A DNA stretch of 64,000 nucleotides, taken from Fimbriimonadaceae bacterium. GTDB taxonomy: Bacteria > Armatimonadota > UBA10988. The position numbers were made by a program, and so were the translations under genes. This document shows positions 39,104 to 46,556 of this stretch, in pieces (positions within the stretch are counted from its first letter, which is position 1; the number at the start of each line of letters is the position of its first letter). Below the pieces are notes generated by a model. The model did no database searches. It was given only the letters and a program-made list of their open reading frames with translations, and was not told where the DNA came from. The stretch lies in contig JADZEX010000075.1 of NCBI GenBank assembly GCA_020850355.1, positions 1 through 64,000 of the forward strand, read 5' to 3'.

Positions 39104-40048
39104 GTGGCAGAAGCGTTGCGTGCCGCGGTGATTGGGGCAGGCCGAATCGGCCGACATCACGCCAAATGGTACCAGCGGGCAGGCTGTCGGCTGGTGGGTT
39201 ACGCTGTCTCCCAGCCGGCGAGCATCGCCCCGCGTGGGGCGGAGTTGGCCGCCGAGGGGTGTGACCCGGGCCCGGGCTTTGCCTCTTACGAAGAGCTGTT
39301 GGAGGCCACGGCGCCGGACCTGGTGAGCGTCTGCACCCCGGCTGAGGCGCATGCGGCGCCGGTTCGGGCGGCCTTGGAGCGGGGTCTCGCGGTGCTTTGC
39401 GAGAAGCCGCTGACCTGGTCGGCCGACCCGGCCGCGGCGCAGGCGACCGCGGCGGAGCTGGTGGCGCTGGCCGCCCGGCAGGGGGCCCTGTTGGCGGTCA
39501 ACCTGCAGTACAGTTACGTCGCGCCGGCCTACCGGGCGCTGGTCGGTGAGGTTGGCGAGCCGCAGACCTGTGAGGTCCGGCTGGCCAGCCGCGGCAAGGG
39601 CGCTGAGCGCAGTCCCAGCGAAGTCTGGATGGAACTCGGCCCGCACGCGCTGAGCCTGGCCAGCGGCCTGCTGCCCGGCGCCACGCTGGACCTGGCGAGC
39701 CTGCAGGTCAGCGCGGCGCCGCGCACGGTGACGGTCCGCGCGGACTGGTGCCGCGGCCCGCAGCGCGTCGCGACGAGTCTCGAGGTGGCGCAGGTGCTGG
39801 ACGGTCCGCTGGTGCGCCAGTGCGGCGTCAACGGGCGGCTGGTCACCTTGGGCGGGCGGAACAACGCGGCGGGCGAGTTCGCCGCCTTCCTCACCGCGGG
39901 GGCCGTCGAGCGGGAGTTCCCGGACTGGATGCGGCAGTCGATCGAAGGGTTCGTCAACGGGGTGGCAGGGGGGCAGTTCGGTGGTGTAACCGGGGAGGCG
40001 GCCCAGGACAACCTGGCGGCCCAACTGGCAGTGGCGGCGGCTCTCTGA
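39104..40048 (+). CDS. Gfo/Idh/MocA family oxidoreductase
   Basis: A 314-aa protein with the Rossmann start AAVIGAGRIGRHHAKWY and the canonical VLCEKPLTW motif. The C-terminal half is shorter than usual for the family (about 340-360 aa) and has HALSLASGLL in place of the GxHxxD helix. Substrate is unknown. GTG 39104 is favoured because GGAGG lies five bases upstream and a promoter ends just before it. It is followed after 16 bases by a response-regulator gene, an unusual partnership. Confidence 0.82.
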   Translation: MAEALRAAVIGAGRIGRHHAKWYQRAGCRLVGYAVSQPASIAPRGAELAAEGCDPGPGFASYEELLEATAPDLVSVCTPAEAHAAPVRAALERGLAVLCEKPLTWSADPAAAQATAAELVALAARQGALLAVNLQYSYVAPAYRALVGEVGEPQTCEVRLASRGKGAERSPSEVWMELGPHALSLASGLLPGATLDLASLQVSAAPRTVTVRADWCRGPQRVATSLEVAQVLDGPLVRQCGVNGRLVTLGGRNNAAGEFAAFLTAGAVEREFPDWMRQSIEGFVNGVAGGQFGGVTGEAAQDNLAAQLAVAAAL

Positions 40049-40064
40049 AGAAACGAGATAGGCG

Positions 40065-40778
40065 ATGGCCGACAAGATCATGGTAGTGGAGGACGATCCG
40101 GCGATCCAGCGCAGCCTGGCGGCCCTGCTGGGCGCCGAGGGCTACGAGGTCGTGGTCACCGCCGACGGGGCCGAGGCCGTGCAGTTGGCCACGGCGGCGG
40201 CGCCGCAACTGATTCTGCTGGACGTGGTGCTGCCCGGCCTGAACGGCCTGCAGGTGTGTCAGCAGCTCCGGGCGCGGATCTACACGCCGATCATCATGCT
40301 GACCGCCAAGAGCGACGAACTCGACAAAGTGCTCGGCCTCGAGATGGGCGCCGACGACTACGTCACCAAGCCCTTCAGCCCGCGCGAGTTGCTGGCCCGG
40401 GTGCGGGCGCACCTGCGGCGGAGCACCCTCTACGAAGGCAAGTCGGCCGAGGACGGGCCGCTGACCGTCGGCGCCATCACCATCGACGAGGCCGCCCGGG
40501 AGGTCACGGTAGCCGGCAAGGTGGTGCAGCTCACGCCGAAGGAGTTCGACCTGCTGCTGGTCCTGGCCGCCAGCGCCGGCCGCGTCTTGGCGCGGGACGA
40601 CCTGCTCGAGCGCGTCTGGGGCGAGAGCCTTTACCTCGACAGCCGCACCCTCGATGTCCACATCCGCCGGCTGCGGCTGAAGATTGAGCCCGAGCCGAGT
40701 GCCCCGCAGTTCATCGTGACCGTGCCCGGGGTCGGCTACAAGATGACCGCCGCGGACCGCCAGCCCGGCCGCGGCTGA
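40065..40778 (+). CDS. OmpR/PhoB-family response regulator
   Basis: A 237-aa two-domain regulator. The receiver domain has the acidic pair in VVEDD, the phospho-acceptor aspartate in LILLDVVLPG (about residue 53) and the conserved lysine in VTKPF. The winged-helix DNA-binding domain spans about 130-230 (LTPKEFDLLLVLAASAG, TLDVHIRRLRLKI, VPGVGYKM). No histidine kinase gene adjoins it, so its partner is encoded elsewhere. A strong hairpin follows the stop. Confidence 0.95.
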   Translation: MADKIMVVEDDPAIQRSLAALLGAEGYEVVVTADGAEAVQLATAAAPQLILLDVVLPGLNGLQVCQQLRARIYTPIIMLTAKSDELDKVLGLEMGADDYVTKPFSPRELLARVRAHLRRSTLYEGKSAEDGPLTVGAITIDEAAREVTVAGKVVQLTPKEFDLLLVLAASAGRVLARDDLLERVWGESLYLDSRTLDVHIRRLRLKIEPEPSAPQFIVTVPGVGYKMTAADRQPGRG

Positions 40779-40802
40779 CCGAGCCGGCGGCGCACCCAAA
40801 CG

Positions 40803-40832
40803 GACGGCCGGCCCCGCGGGGGGCCGGCCGTC
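40803..40832. terminator. Bidirectional terminator hairpin
   Basis: A perfect 13-bp stem (40803-40815 with 40820-40832, loop GCGG) between the convergent response-regulator and cold-shock genes. No U-tract on either side. Confidence 0.7.
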
Positions 40833-40858
40833 GCAAGCTTGGTGAGCAGCAGGTCGGC

Positions 40859-41140
40859 CTACTCCTCGTCGTCGTCGTCCACCGTGGCGAAGAGCGCTTC
40901 GCTCGGCACGTCGTCCTCGTCGGGGCGCTCGGTGCCGGTGATCACGGTGACGGTCACCGCCCGCGGCCCGCGGTCGCTCTCTTCGACCTCAAAACGGACG
41001 CGATGACCCTCGTAGAGGGCCTTCGGCTCGGGCTCCTGGATGTCGGCCGAGTGCAGGAAGACGTCGCGGTTGGCGTTGTCCTCGTAAACGAAGCCGTACC
41101 CCTTGTCGAGGTCGTACCATTTGACGGTTCCGGTAGCGAT
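40859..41140 (-). CDS. Cold-shock-domain protein with apparent ATC start
   Basis: A 93-aa protein easily missed because no ATG, GTG or TTG opens the frame. Reading from ATC 41140 gives the exact family beginning (x)ATGTVKWYD, then RNP1 KGYGFV and RNP2 DVFLH, followed by an acidic tail (VDDDDEE). The in-frame upstream region has a stop (TAG) and no standard start before it. GGAGG lies eight bases upstream of the ATC. It should be a cytoplasmic single-strand nucleic-acid chaperone. Either it truly initiates at ATC or there is a base error at the start codon. Confidence 0.85.
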   Translation of the reverse strand: MATGTVKWYDLDKGYGFVYEDNANRDVFLHSADIQEPEPKALYEGHRVRFEVEESDRGPRAVTVTVITGTERPDEDDVPSEALFATVDDDDEE

Positions 41141-41495
41141 GGCCGTGTCCTCCGTGCCCGGCCCGGCGCCGCCACGGCGGCTGGGGGCAACCCCCTTAGG
41201 CTATCATGGCCGGCCGCTTCGGTCAACCGCCCGACCGCCCCGAATCGGCGTCGCAGGCGGCCGGCGTCGCGCCGTGGTGAGCGTCTCACCGGGCCGCGAT
41301 AACGCCCGGTCGTTGGTCGACGACTGGGTTCAGCACCGGCCACCAGCAGCGACAATCTGGCGAGGAACGGCTGCCGCAGTGCTGCGAGCCGGAGGACCAG
41401 GCAGCGCCTGACCGCCATCGCGAGCTGCCCGTCGGCTAGGCCGGAAGCGCCTCCTGCGGTATCCTGAGCAGCAGGTCCGAGCCGAGTCCGCGACG
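41141..41495. other. Divergent intergenic region
   Basis: Carries the leader and promoter of the cold-shock gene on the minus strand and the upstream region of RNase Z on the plus strand. I see no gene, no tRNA and no clear promoter for RNase Z in it. Confidence 0.5.
41198..41226 (-). promoter_or_regulatory. Probable promoter of the cold-shock gene
   Basis: TTGACC (41226-41221), a 17-base spacer and TAGCCT (41203-41198) on the minus strand. The predicted start near 41191 would give a leader of about 50 bases. Confidence 0.45.
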
Positions 41496-42401
41496 ATGCA
41501 GGTTGTCTTTCTGGGTACCAGCTCCGCCACGCCAACGCCCCGCCGCTTCTTGCCGGCGGCGGTGCTGGCGCGGCAGGGCGAGTTGTTCCTGTTCGACTGC
41601 GGCGAGGGCACCCAGATCCGCTTCCGCAAGTCGCGGCTGAAGTTCACCCGCCTGACCTGGATCCTGATCAGCCACATGCACGGCGACCACGTCACCGGCC
41701 TGCTCGGCCTGCTGATGTCCCTGCAGATGGCCGAGCGCCAGGAACCGCTCCGGATCGTCGGCCCGGCTGGCCTGCAAGATTACGTGTTGATGAACAAGCG
41801 CCTGCTGCGCACCGATTTCACATTTCCGCTTGAGTTCACCGAGGTCGCTGGCGAGGGCGCGCTGGTGTACGACGGGCCGGAGTATGTGATTGAGGCCGGG
41901 CTGTTGCAGCACCGCGTGCCGTGCTATGGGTATGCGGTCGCCGAGAAGGACCGGCCGGGGGTCTTCGACCTCGCGGCGGCGGCGGCCTTGGGCGTGCCGG
42001 TGGGGCCGTTGTTCGGCCAGTTGCAGCAGGGGCGCAGCGTCACGCTGGACGACGGGCAGGTCGTGCGGCCGGAGCAGGTGCTCGGTCCGCCGCGGCCTGG
42101 GATGCGGGTCGCTTACGTCTCAGACACCCGGCCCTGCCGCAACGCGCTGGTGCTGGCGCGGGGCGCCGACCTGCTGATCCACGAAGCCACGTTCGCTGGC
42201 GAGCTGGCCGACGAGGCCCGCGCGAAGCGCCACTGCACTGCCACCGAGGCGGCCGAAATCGCCCGGCAGGCCGGCGCGAAGCGGCTGGTGCTGACCCACT
42301 TCTCGCCGCGCTACCTCGACCTGGAACCCCTGCGGGCCGAGGCCGCGACCACCTTCGAGCCCGTCGAATGCGCCCACGACCTGTTCGAGGTCGAGTTGTA
42401 G
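41496..42401 (+). CDS. rnz: Ribonuclease Z (tRNA 3'-processing endonuclease)
   Basis: A 301-aa metallo-beta-lactamase-fold nuclease of the normal RNase Z size. It has the zinc motif ISHMHGDHVTGLLGLL, the upstream GTSSATPTP strand, a substrate-arm region near residues 150-170, VSDTRPC, LLIHEATF and the late histidine in LVLTHFSPRY. It removes 3' trailers from tRNA precursors. The start is ATG 41496. A structured non-coding stretch follows before the next gene. Confidence 0.92.
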   Translation: MQVVFLGTSSATPTPRRFLPAAVLARQGELFLFDCGEGTQIRFRKSRLKFTRLTWILISHMHGDHVTGLLGLLMSLQMAERQEPLRIVGPAGLQDYVLMNKRLLRTDFTFPLEFTEVAGEGALVYDGPEYVIEAGLLQHRVPCYGYAVAEKDRPGVFDLAAAAALGVPVGPLFGQLQQGRSVTLDDGQVVRPEQVLGPPRPGMRVAYVSDTRPCRNALVLARGADLLIHEATFAGELADEARAKRHCTATEAAEIARQAGAKRLVLTHFSPRYLDLEPLRAEAATTFEPVECAHDLFEVEL

Positions 42402-42513
42402 GAGCGCGTCGGAGCGGGTCGGATTTCACGCGACCTCTGCGGGTCGGAAACCTGCCTTAAACAGTGCGGTAGCAGCCTGAGCCTTGAAGCCGACGGCCGA
42501 AAGGAGCAAGCCG
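42402..42513 (+). promoter_or_regulatory. Structured leader upstream of the FG-GAP-like gene
   Basis: About 110 bases with several potential helices: CGACC/GGTCG at 42431-42446, CTGC/GCAG pairing around 42452-42475, and a GCCGACGGC element ending in GAAAGGAGCAAG, which includes the ribosome binding site. Lower GC and the A-rich loops look like folded RNA. I could not match it to a known riboswitch class. Confidence 0.35.
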
Positions 42514-43458
42514 ATGTCGTACTCAAGGCGGCGGGAGACCGGGCGGCGATCGCAGCGGGTGGCGCGACGGTTGGGGATCGGGGTCTTGCTGCACGTGCTG
42601 CCGTTCGTGGCGGCGACAGCCCTGGTGACGCGGCGGCAGCCGGCGCCCCGGCGCCTGGAGACCCGCCTGCTGGGGCGCTGCGCGGCGCCGCTGGTGGCGC
42701 TCAGGGGGGCGGCCGACCGGCGTGGCGGGCACCTTGCGGCCCTCGGCGCCGACGCCGTGGTGCAGGTCTGGCACGGCCAGCCCGGCCAGCCGGCGCGACA
42801 AACGCTGCGCCTGCCTGACGCGCGGTGCAGCAGCCTCGGACTCTGGTTCGGCGACGTAGACCTGGACGGTGCCGCCGACCTGCAGGCGACGGTCACCGTG
42901 GCGCGGCGGCTGGACCTGCGGGAGACCCGCCATCTGGTGGCGCTCCAGGCAGCCGGGCGCTTCGCGGGCTGGGAATCCCTGATGCTGCCGGAGCCCTGGT
43001 TGCAGCAGCAGATTCTGACGGTTGCCGTGCCGACCGGCGGCGAGCGGACGCTGTTGCCGACCGACCAGGGCCCGTGCCGCACCGCGGTCTACGAGTCGCG
43101 GCAGCGGCGGCTGGTGCAGTTGCTGCCGGGAACCTTGGAGCTGGCGGCCGACCTGCAGCGCGGCGGCGGCCAGGAGGTCGTCACGACGGCGCTGGAGCAC
43201 GGCAGCGGGGCCACTTTGGTGCGGATCTACGGGTGGCAGGGCGACCGGCTGGTGGTCTGCTGGGAGCACCTGGTACCGGGCCCGGCTGGCGGCCAGGTGG
43301 CCCAGGCCGGCCAGCCCGGCGTGCAGTTGGCGGTCGCCGACCTCGATGGCGACGACCAGCCCGAGTTGCTGATCGGCGCGGTGGCAAGCGGGGAGATCCG
43401 CAGTTGGAGCTGGCCGCGGGCAGGCGGCGGCGGGACCTCGGAGCGTGACACCGCCTGA
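42514..43458 (+). CDS. Membrane-anchored FG-GAP/VCBS-like protein
   Basis: A 314-aa protein of unrecognised function. A basic N-terminus is followed by one hydrophobic helix (IGVLLHVLPFVAATALV), then an extracytoplasmic part with two calcium-loop-like repeats, FGDVDLDGAADLQ and VADLDGDDQPELLIG, as in integrin-type propellers. The start at ATG 42514 follows AAGGAG by seven bases. It may bind glycans or proteins at the cell surface. It precedes the phosphotransferase gene by 41 bases. Confidence 0.65.
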   Translation: MSYSRRRETGRRSQRVARRLGIGVLLHVLPFVAATALVTRRQPAPRRLETRLLGRCAAPLVALRGAADRRGGHLAALGADAVVQVWHGQPGQPARQTLRLPDARCSSLGLWFGDVDLDGAADLQATVTVARRLDLRETRHLVALQAAGRFAGWESLMLPEPWLQQQILTVAVPTGGERTLLPTDQGPCRTAVYESRQRRLVQLLPGTLELAADLQRGGGQEVVTTALEHGSGATLVRIYGWQGDRLVVCWEHLVPGPAGGQVAQAGQPGVQLAVADLDGDDQPELLIGAVASGEIRSWSWPRAGGGGTSERDTA

Positions 43459-43499
43459 GGGAGGGGCCCGCCGCGGCGCGGCGAAACCGGCGGCTACCG

Positions 43500-44480
43500 A
43501 TGGATGCCGCTGAGTTCAGGGCCTTTCGCTTGCCCGCCGAGACGGTCGCGCGCTGCTGCGCCCGGCACGGTCTGGCGCCGCCGCGTCAGGTGGAGCGGAT
43601 TCGCAAGGGCGAGGTCAGCGCCAGTTTCAGCCTGGACCTGGCCGACGGCAGCAGCGCGGTGCTGAAGGTCTACTGCCGCAGCCAGGACCCTTCCTGGTTG
43701 CAGCGCGAGGCGGCCAGCCAGCAGTACCTCCGCCGCTACAGCGAGGTGCCCGGCCCGAGTTGGTCGATCCTCGACATCAGCGGCCGCGACGTGCCCTTTC
43801 CGTGCTACCTGATGCAACGCCTCGACGGCACCGACGGCGACGAGGTGGCGGCGACCGCCGACCGGACCAACCTGTTGCTGCTGCTGCGCCGCTGTGGCGA
43901 GACCCTGTCGCGGTTGCACCACACGCCGCTCAGTGACATCGGCGAGGCCGTGGCGCAGGGGCTCTACCCGGCGGAGCTGTGGGCCGAGCGCACCGCGGCG
44001 CAGTTCGAGACCGCGATCGACAGCCTGCGCGCCCAGGGCTGGTGCGACCCGGCGCTGCTGGACTCCAGCCTGGCCTCGTTCGAGGCTGGGCGGGCCGCCC
44101 TGACGGCGCCGTACGAGCCGGTCTTCTGCCACCGCGACTACCAGCTTTGGAACCTCCGCGTGGACCCCGCGACGCTGGCCATCCGGGGCGTCCTGGACTT
44201 CGATGCCGCGGGGCTGGGGCCGGCCGAGAGCGACGTGCGCGACTTGGAGCTGAACCTGTTTCTGGAGCAGCCCCGGCTGCGGCAGGAGTTCTGGCGCGGT
44301 TACGGTCGCCCGCGGCCCGACGGGGTGGCGGCCGAACGGCTCCGGCTGAGCTGCCTGGTGCGCGCCCTGTCGCTGCTGGCGGCTTACTGGGGCCCGACGG
44401 CGCGGGTCACGCCGGCGTCCGTCTGGCTGCTGTTGTCGCCCTGGATCTCCGACGCCGACGAGCTGCTCGGCGAGGGTTGA
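43500..44480 (+). CDS. Aminoglycoside-phosphotransferase-family kinase
   Basis: A 326-aa protein-kinase-like small-molecule kinase of the APH/choline kinase group. It has a nucleotide-binding N-lobe (SASFSLDLADGSSAVLKVY), the catalytic loop HRDYQLWNLRV and the metal-binding VLDFDAAG. Relatives phosphorylate aminoglycosides, choline, homoserine or sugars, so resistance should not be assumed. Its last 97 bases overlap the end of the convergent MATE gene. Confidence 0.8.
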   Translation: MDAAEFRAFRLPAETVARCCARHGLAPPRQVERIRKGEVSASFSLDLADGSSAVLKVYCRSQDPSWLQREAASQQYLRRYSEVPGPSWSILDISGRDVPFPCYLMQRLDGTDGDEVAATADRTNLLLLLRRCGETLSRLHHTPLSDIGEAVAQGLYPAELWAERTAAQFETAIDSLRAQGWCDPALLDSSLASFEAGRAALTAPYEPVFCHRDYQLWNLRVDPATLAIRGVLDFDAAGLGPAESDVRDLELNLFLEQPRLRQEFWRGYGRPRPDGVAAERLRLSCLVRALSLLAAYWGPTARVTPASVWLLLSPWISDADELLGEG

Positions 44481-45928
44481 GCGGGCGGCGCGGCGGCCTG
44501 CTCGATCACCTGCAGGTGCCGCCAGCCGCCCTGCTGAAAGCGCGCCAGCCAGAGCAGTGCCAGGGCCATCACGAAGATCGTGCAGGCCGTCCACATCGCG
44601 TAGAGCCCCAGCCGCAGGCGGTCGATCAGCAGCAGCACGCCGATGAACAGACCGTAGCCCGCCAGCGAGAGCAGCATCGTGGCGCGGGTGTCGCCGGCGC
44701 CCTGCAGCGCCGCCAGCAGGATCAGGTTGCAGGAGTCGAGCAGGCAGTAGAGCGCCACGTAGCGCAGTACCACCACGCCGATGCTCTGAATCTGGGCGAG
44801 GTGCGCGGCGCTGGTCGTGGCGGGGTCCAGGAAGTAGCCCAGCAGCGGCCGCGGGGCCAGCACGAAGAGCGCGCTGCAGGCGAGCATCCAGACTTGCGCC
44901 ACGGCCAGCCCGCGCCAGGCGACGCGGCGGCTGAGGTCGGGCCGGCGCCGGCCCTGGCACTGCCCGACCAGCGTCGCCACCGCGGCCGACAGGCCAAACA
45001 GCGGGAAGAAGGCCATCGAGTTGATCCGCCAGACGATGTTGGTGGCGGCCAGCTCGGTCTGGCCGATCCGGCCGATCAGCGCCACGAAGCAGGTCCAGCC
45101 GAGCAGCTCGACGGTGAAGCGCGCGCCGCTGGGGAAGCCGAAGCGCAGCAGGCGGCCGAACATCTCTGGTTGCAGCCGCCGCTGTTGCCAGGTGCCGAAC
45201 TCGCGGCGGTGGCGGCGGCGCAGGAACAGGGCCAGCCCGGCGAGGCCGTTCCAGAGGCTGCCGGCGACAGTCGCCCAGGCCGCCCCGGCGATGCCGAGCG
45301 CCGGGAACCCGGCCACGCCGAAGATCAGCAGGTAGGCCAGGATCAAGTTGATGGTCTGGCCGCAGAGCTGGATCCACATCACCGGCCGGGTGTCGGCGCG
45401 GCCTGAGAAGAAGCCACTGACGGCGCTGCCGACCAGGCCGGGAATCGCGCCGAGGCAGGCGATCCGCAGAAACAGCGCCTCCTGCCGCGCCAGCTCCGGC
45501 GCGTGCCCGATGGCCGCAAACAGCCCGCCGCCCCACCAGCCGAACAGCGTCACCAGCCCGCCGCCCAGCAGACCCAGCCAGATGCCCTGCCAGACGGCCG
45601 CCCCCAACCGCTCGCGTCGCCCGGCGCCGACGTACTGCGCCACCAGCGTGGCGGTGAAGCTGACGGCGCCCTGCAACGGGCTGAGCAGCAACCACTGCAG
45701 CAGCGAAGCGGCCCCATGGGCGGCGATGGCGGTCTCGCCGGAGCGAGCCAGGAACAGCCCATCGCAGAAGTGCATGATGGTCTGCGCACAAGTCGCCAAG
45801 GTCAGCGGCAGCGCCACCTGCAACAAGCTGCGCAAGCTGCTGGGATCGTCGCCGACCGGGGCAGCCAGCGGCGGCGGCAGGTGCTGCGCCGCCTCGGCGG
45901 CAGTCTGCTCCAGCAACGGCTCGTCCAT
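44384..45928 (-). CDS. MATE-family multidrug/metabolite exporter
   Basis: A 514-aa membrane protein with about 12 hydrophobic helices in two similar halves, starting at ATG 45928. Typical segments are LPLTLATCAQTIMHFCDGLFLA near the N-terminus, QYVGAGRRERLGAAVW in half one and VGQCQGRRRPDLSRRVAW in half two, the paired VGQxxGA-like motifs of MATE transporters. It should exchange cations for drugs or metabolites. The C-terminal tail of about 40 residues is polar and lies in the overlap with the kinase gene. Confidence 0.9.
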   Translation of the reverse strand: MDEPLLEQTAAEAAQHLPPPLAAPVGDDPSSLRSLLQVALPLTLATCAQTIMHFCDGLFLARSGETAIAAHGAASLLQWLLLSPLQGAVSFTATLVAQYVGAGRRERLGAAVWQGIWLGLLGGGLVTLFGWWGGGLFAAIGHAPELARQEALFLRIACLGAIPGLVGSAVSGFFSGRADTRPVMWIQLCGQTINLILAYLLIFGVAGFPALGIAGAAWATVAGSLWNGLAGLALFLRRRHRREFGTWQQRRLQPEMFGRLLRFGFPSGARFTVELLGWTCFVALIGRIGQTELAATNIVWRINSMAFFPLFGLSAAVATLVGQCQGRRRPDLSRRVAWRGLAVAQVWMLACSALFVLAPRPLLGYFLDPATTSAAHLAQIQSIGVVVLRYVALYCLLDSCNLILLAALQGAGDTRATMLLSLAGYGLFIGVLLLIDRLRLGLYAMWTACTIFVMALALLWLARFQQGGWRHLQVIEQAAAPPAQPSPSSSSASEIQGDNSSQTDAGVTRAVGPQ

Positions 45929-45955
45929 CAGCCCAACCTCTCCGCCCCGCCACCC

Positions 45956-45983
45956 ATCATACACCGCCGCCCGATTCGACCAA
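45956..45983 (-). promoter_or_regulatory. Promoter of the MATE gene
   Basis: TTGGTC (45983-45978), a 16-base spacer and TATGAT (45961-45956) on the minus strand, placing the start about 20-30 bases before the coding region. Confidence 0.55.
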
Positions 45984-46039
45984 GGCAAACACATGTTCGA
46001 TTTCAGCGGGATGGCCTGGCAAGCGGCGTGGCCGGGTTG

Positions 46040-46060
46040 GATCTTGCGGAGATCTTGCGG
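46040..46060 (+). repeat. Tandem direct repeat upstream of the head module
   Basis: GATCTTGCGG occurs at 46040-46049 and again at 46051-46060, an 11-base period (one helical turn), about 50 bases before the first head-module gene. It is a candidate regulator binding site. Confidence 0.4.
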
Positions 46061-46112
46061 CCGGCTGGTGTTTGGGGGGTGGGGGCGGTCCGGATGGGGT
46101 GGAGGTGGGCCG

Positions 46113-46556
46113 ATGGCGGGAGCGAGCGCGGGTCGGCTGACGGCGGAGCAAGCGCGGTTCTACCTGGCGCTGGGGGCGGTTGGCTATGTGCAGCCGGCGG
46201 CTGAGCTGGCGGAGGTGACGTTGAGTGAGGCGTGGGCCTGGGCGCTGGCGGTCGAGCGGCCGAGCTGGGCGAATCGCCGGGGCGAGGCGGCGATGCGGTT
46301 GTTCGGTCTGGCGACCAGCGCGGCGGAGCTGGTGCGGGTGCTGCTGCACAGTCCGGAGGCGGTCCCGGGGCCGCGGTTGCGGGAGCTGGTGCATGTGGCC
46401 GAGCGTTTCTACGCGGCGGCTCTGCGGTTGGACAAGGATGTGGCCAGCGATGGGCAAGCGGCGTGGCAGCTCGACCTGGACGGCTGGGCCGCCGGCGCGG
46501 ACGTGGCGAGTGGAGCTGCCGCCACCGCATCCGGGGCAGGTGACCGTGATGCGTGA
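46113..46556 (+). CDS. Probable small terminase subunit / HTH protein
   Basis: A 147-aa, mostly helical protein whose N-terminal half reads like a DNA-binding helix-turn-helix (LTAEQARFYLALGAVGYVQPAAELAEVTLSEAWAWAL split over two helices). It sits directly before a large terminase, the normal place for TerS. ATG 46113 is chosen because GGAGG lies seven bases upstream; an earlier in-frame ATG at 45993 has no such signal. The annotation rests mainly on position and helical character. The C-terminus overlaps the terL start. Confidence 0.55.
   Translation: MAGASAGRLTAEQARFYLALGAVGYVQPAAELAEVTLSEAWAWALAVERPSWANRRGEAAMRLFGLATSAAELVRVLLHSPEAVPGPRLRELVHVAERFYAAALRLDKDVASDGQAAWQLDLDGWAAGADVASGAAATASGAGDRDA

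Noticed and set aside
43500-44480. Aminoglycoside resistance gene
   Set aside because: The kinase fold is shared with many metabolic kinases and there is no resistance context or mobile element next to it.
45993-46112. An upstream ATG extending the small terminase gene
   Set aside because: No ribosome binding site at 45993, whereas ATG 46113 has GGAGG seven bases before it.
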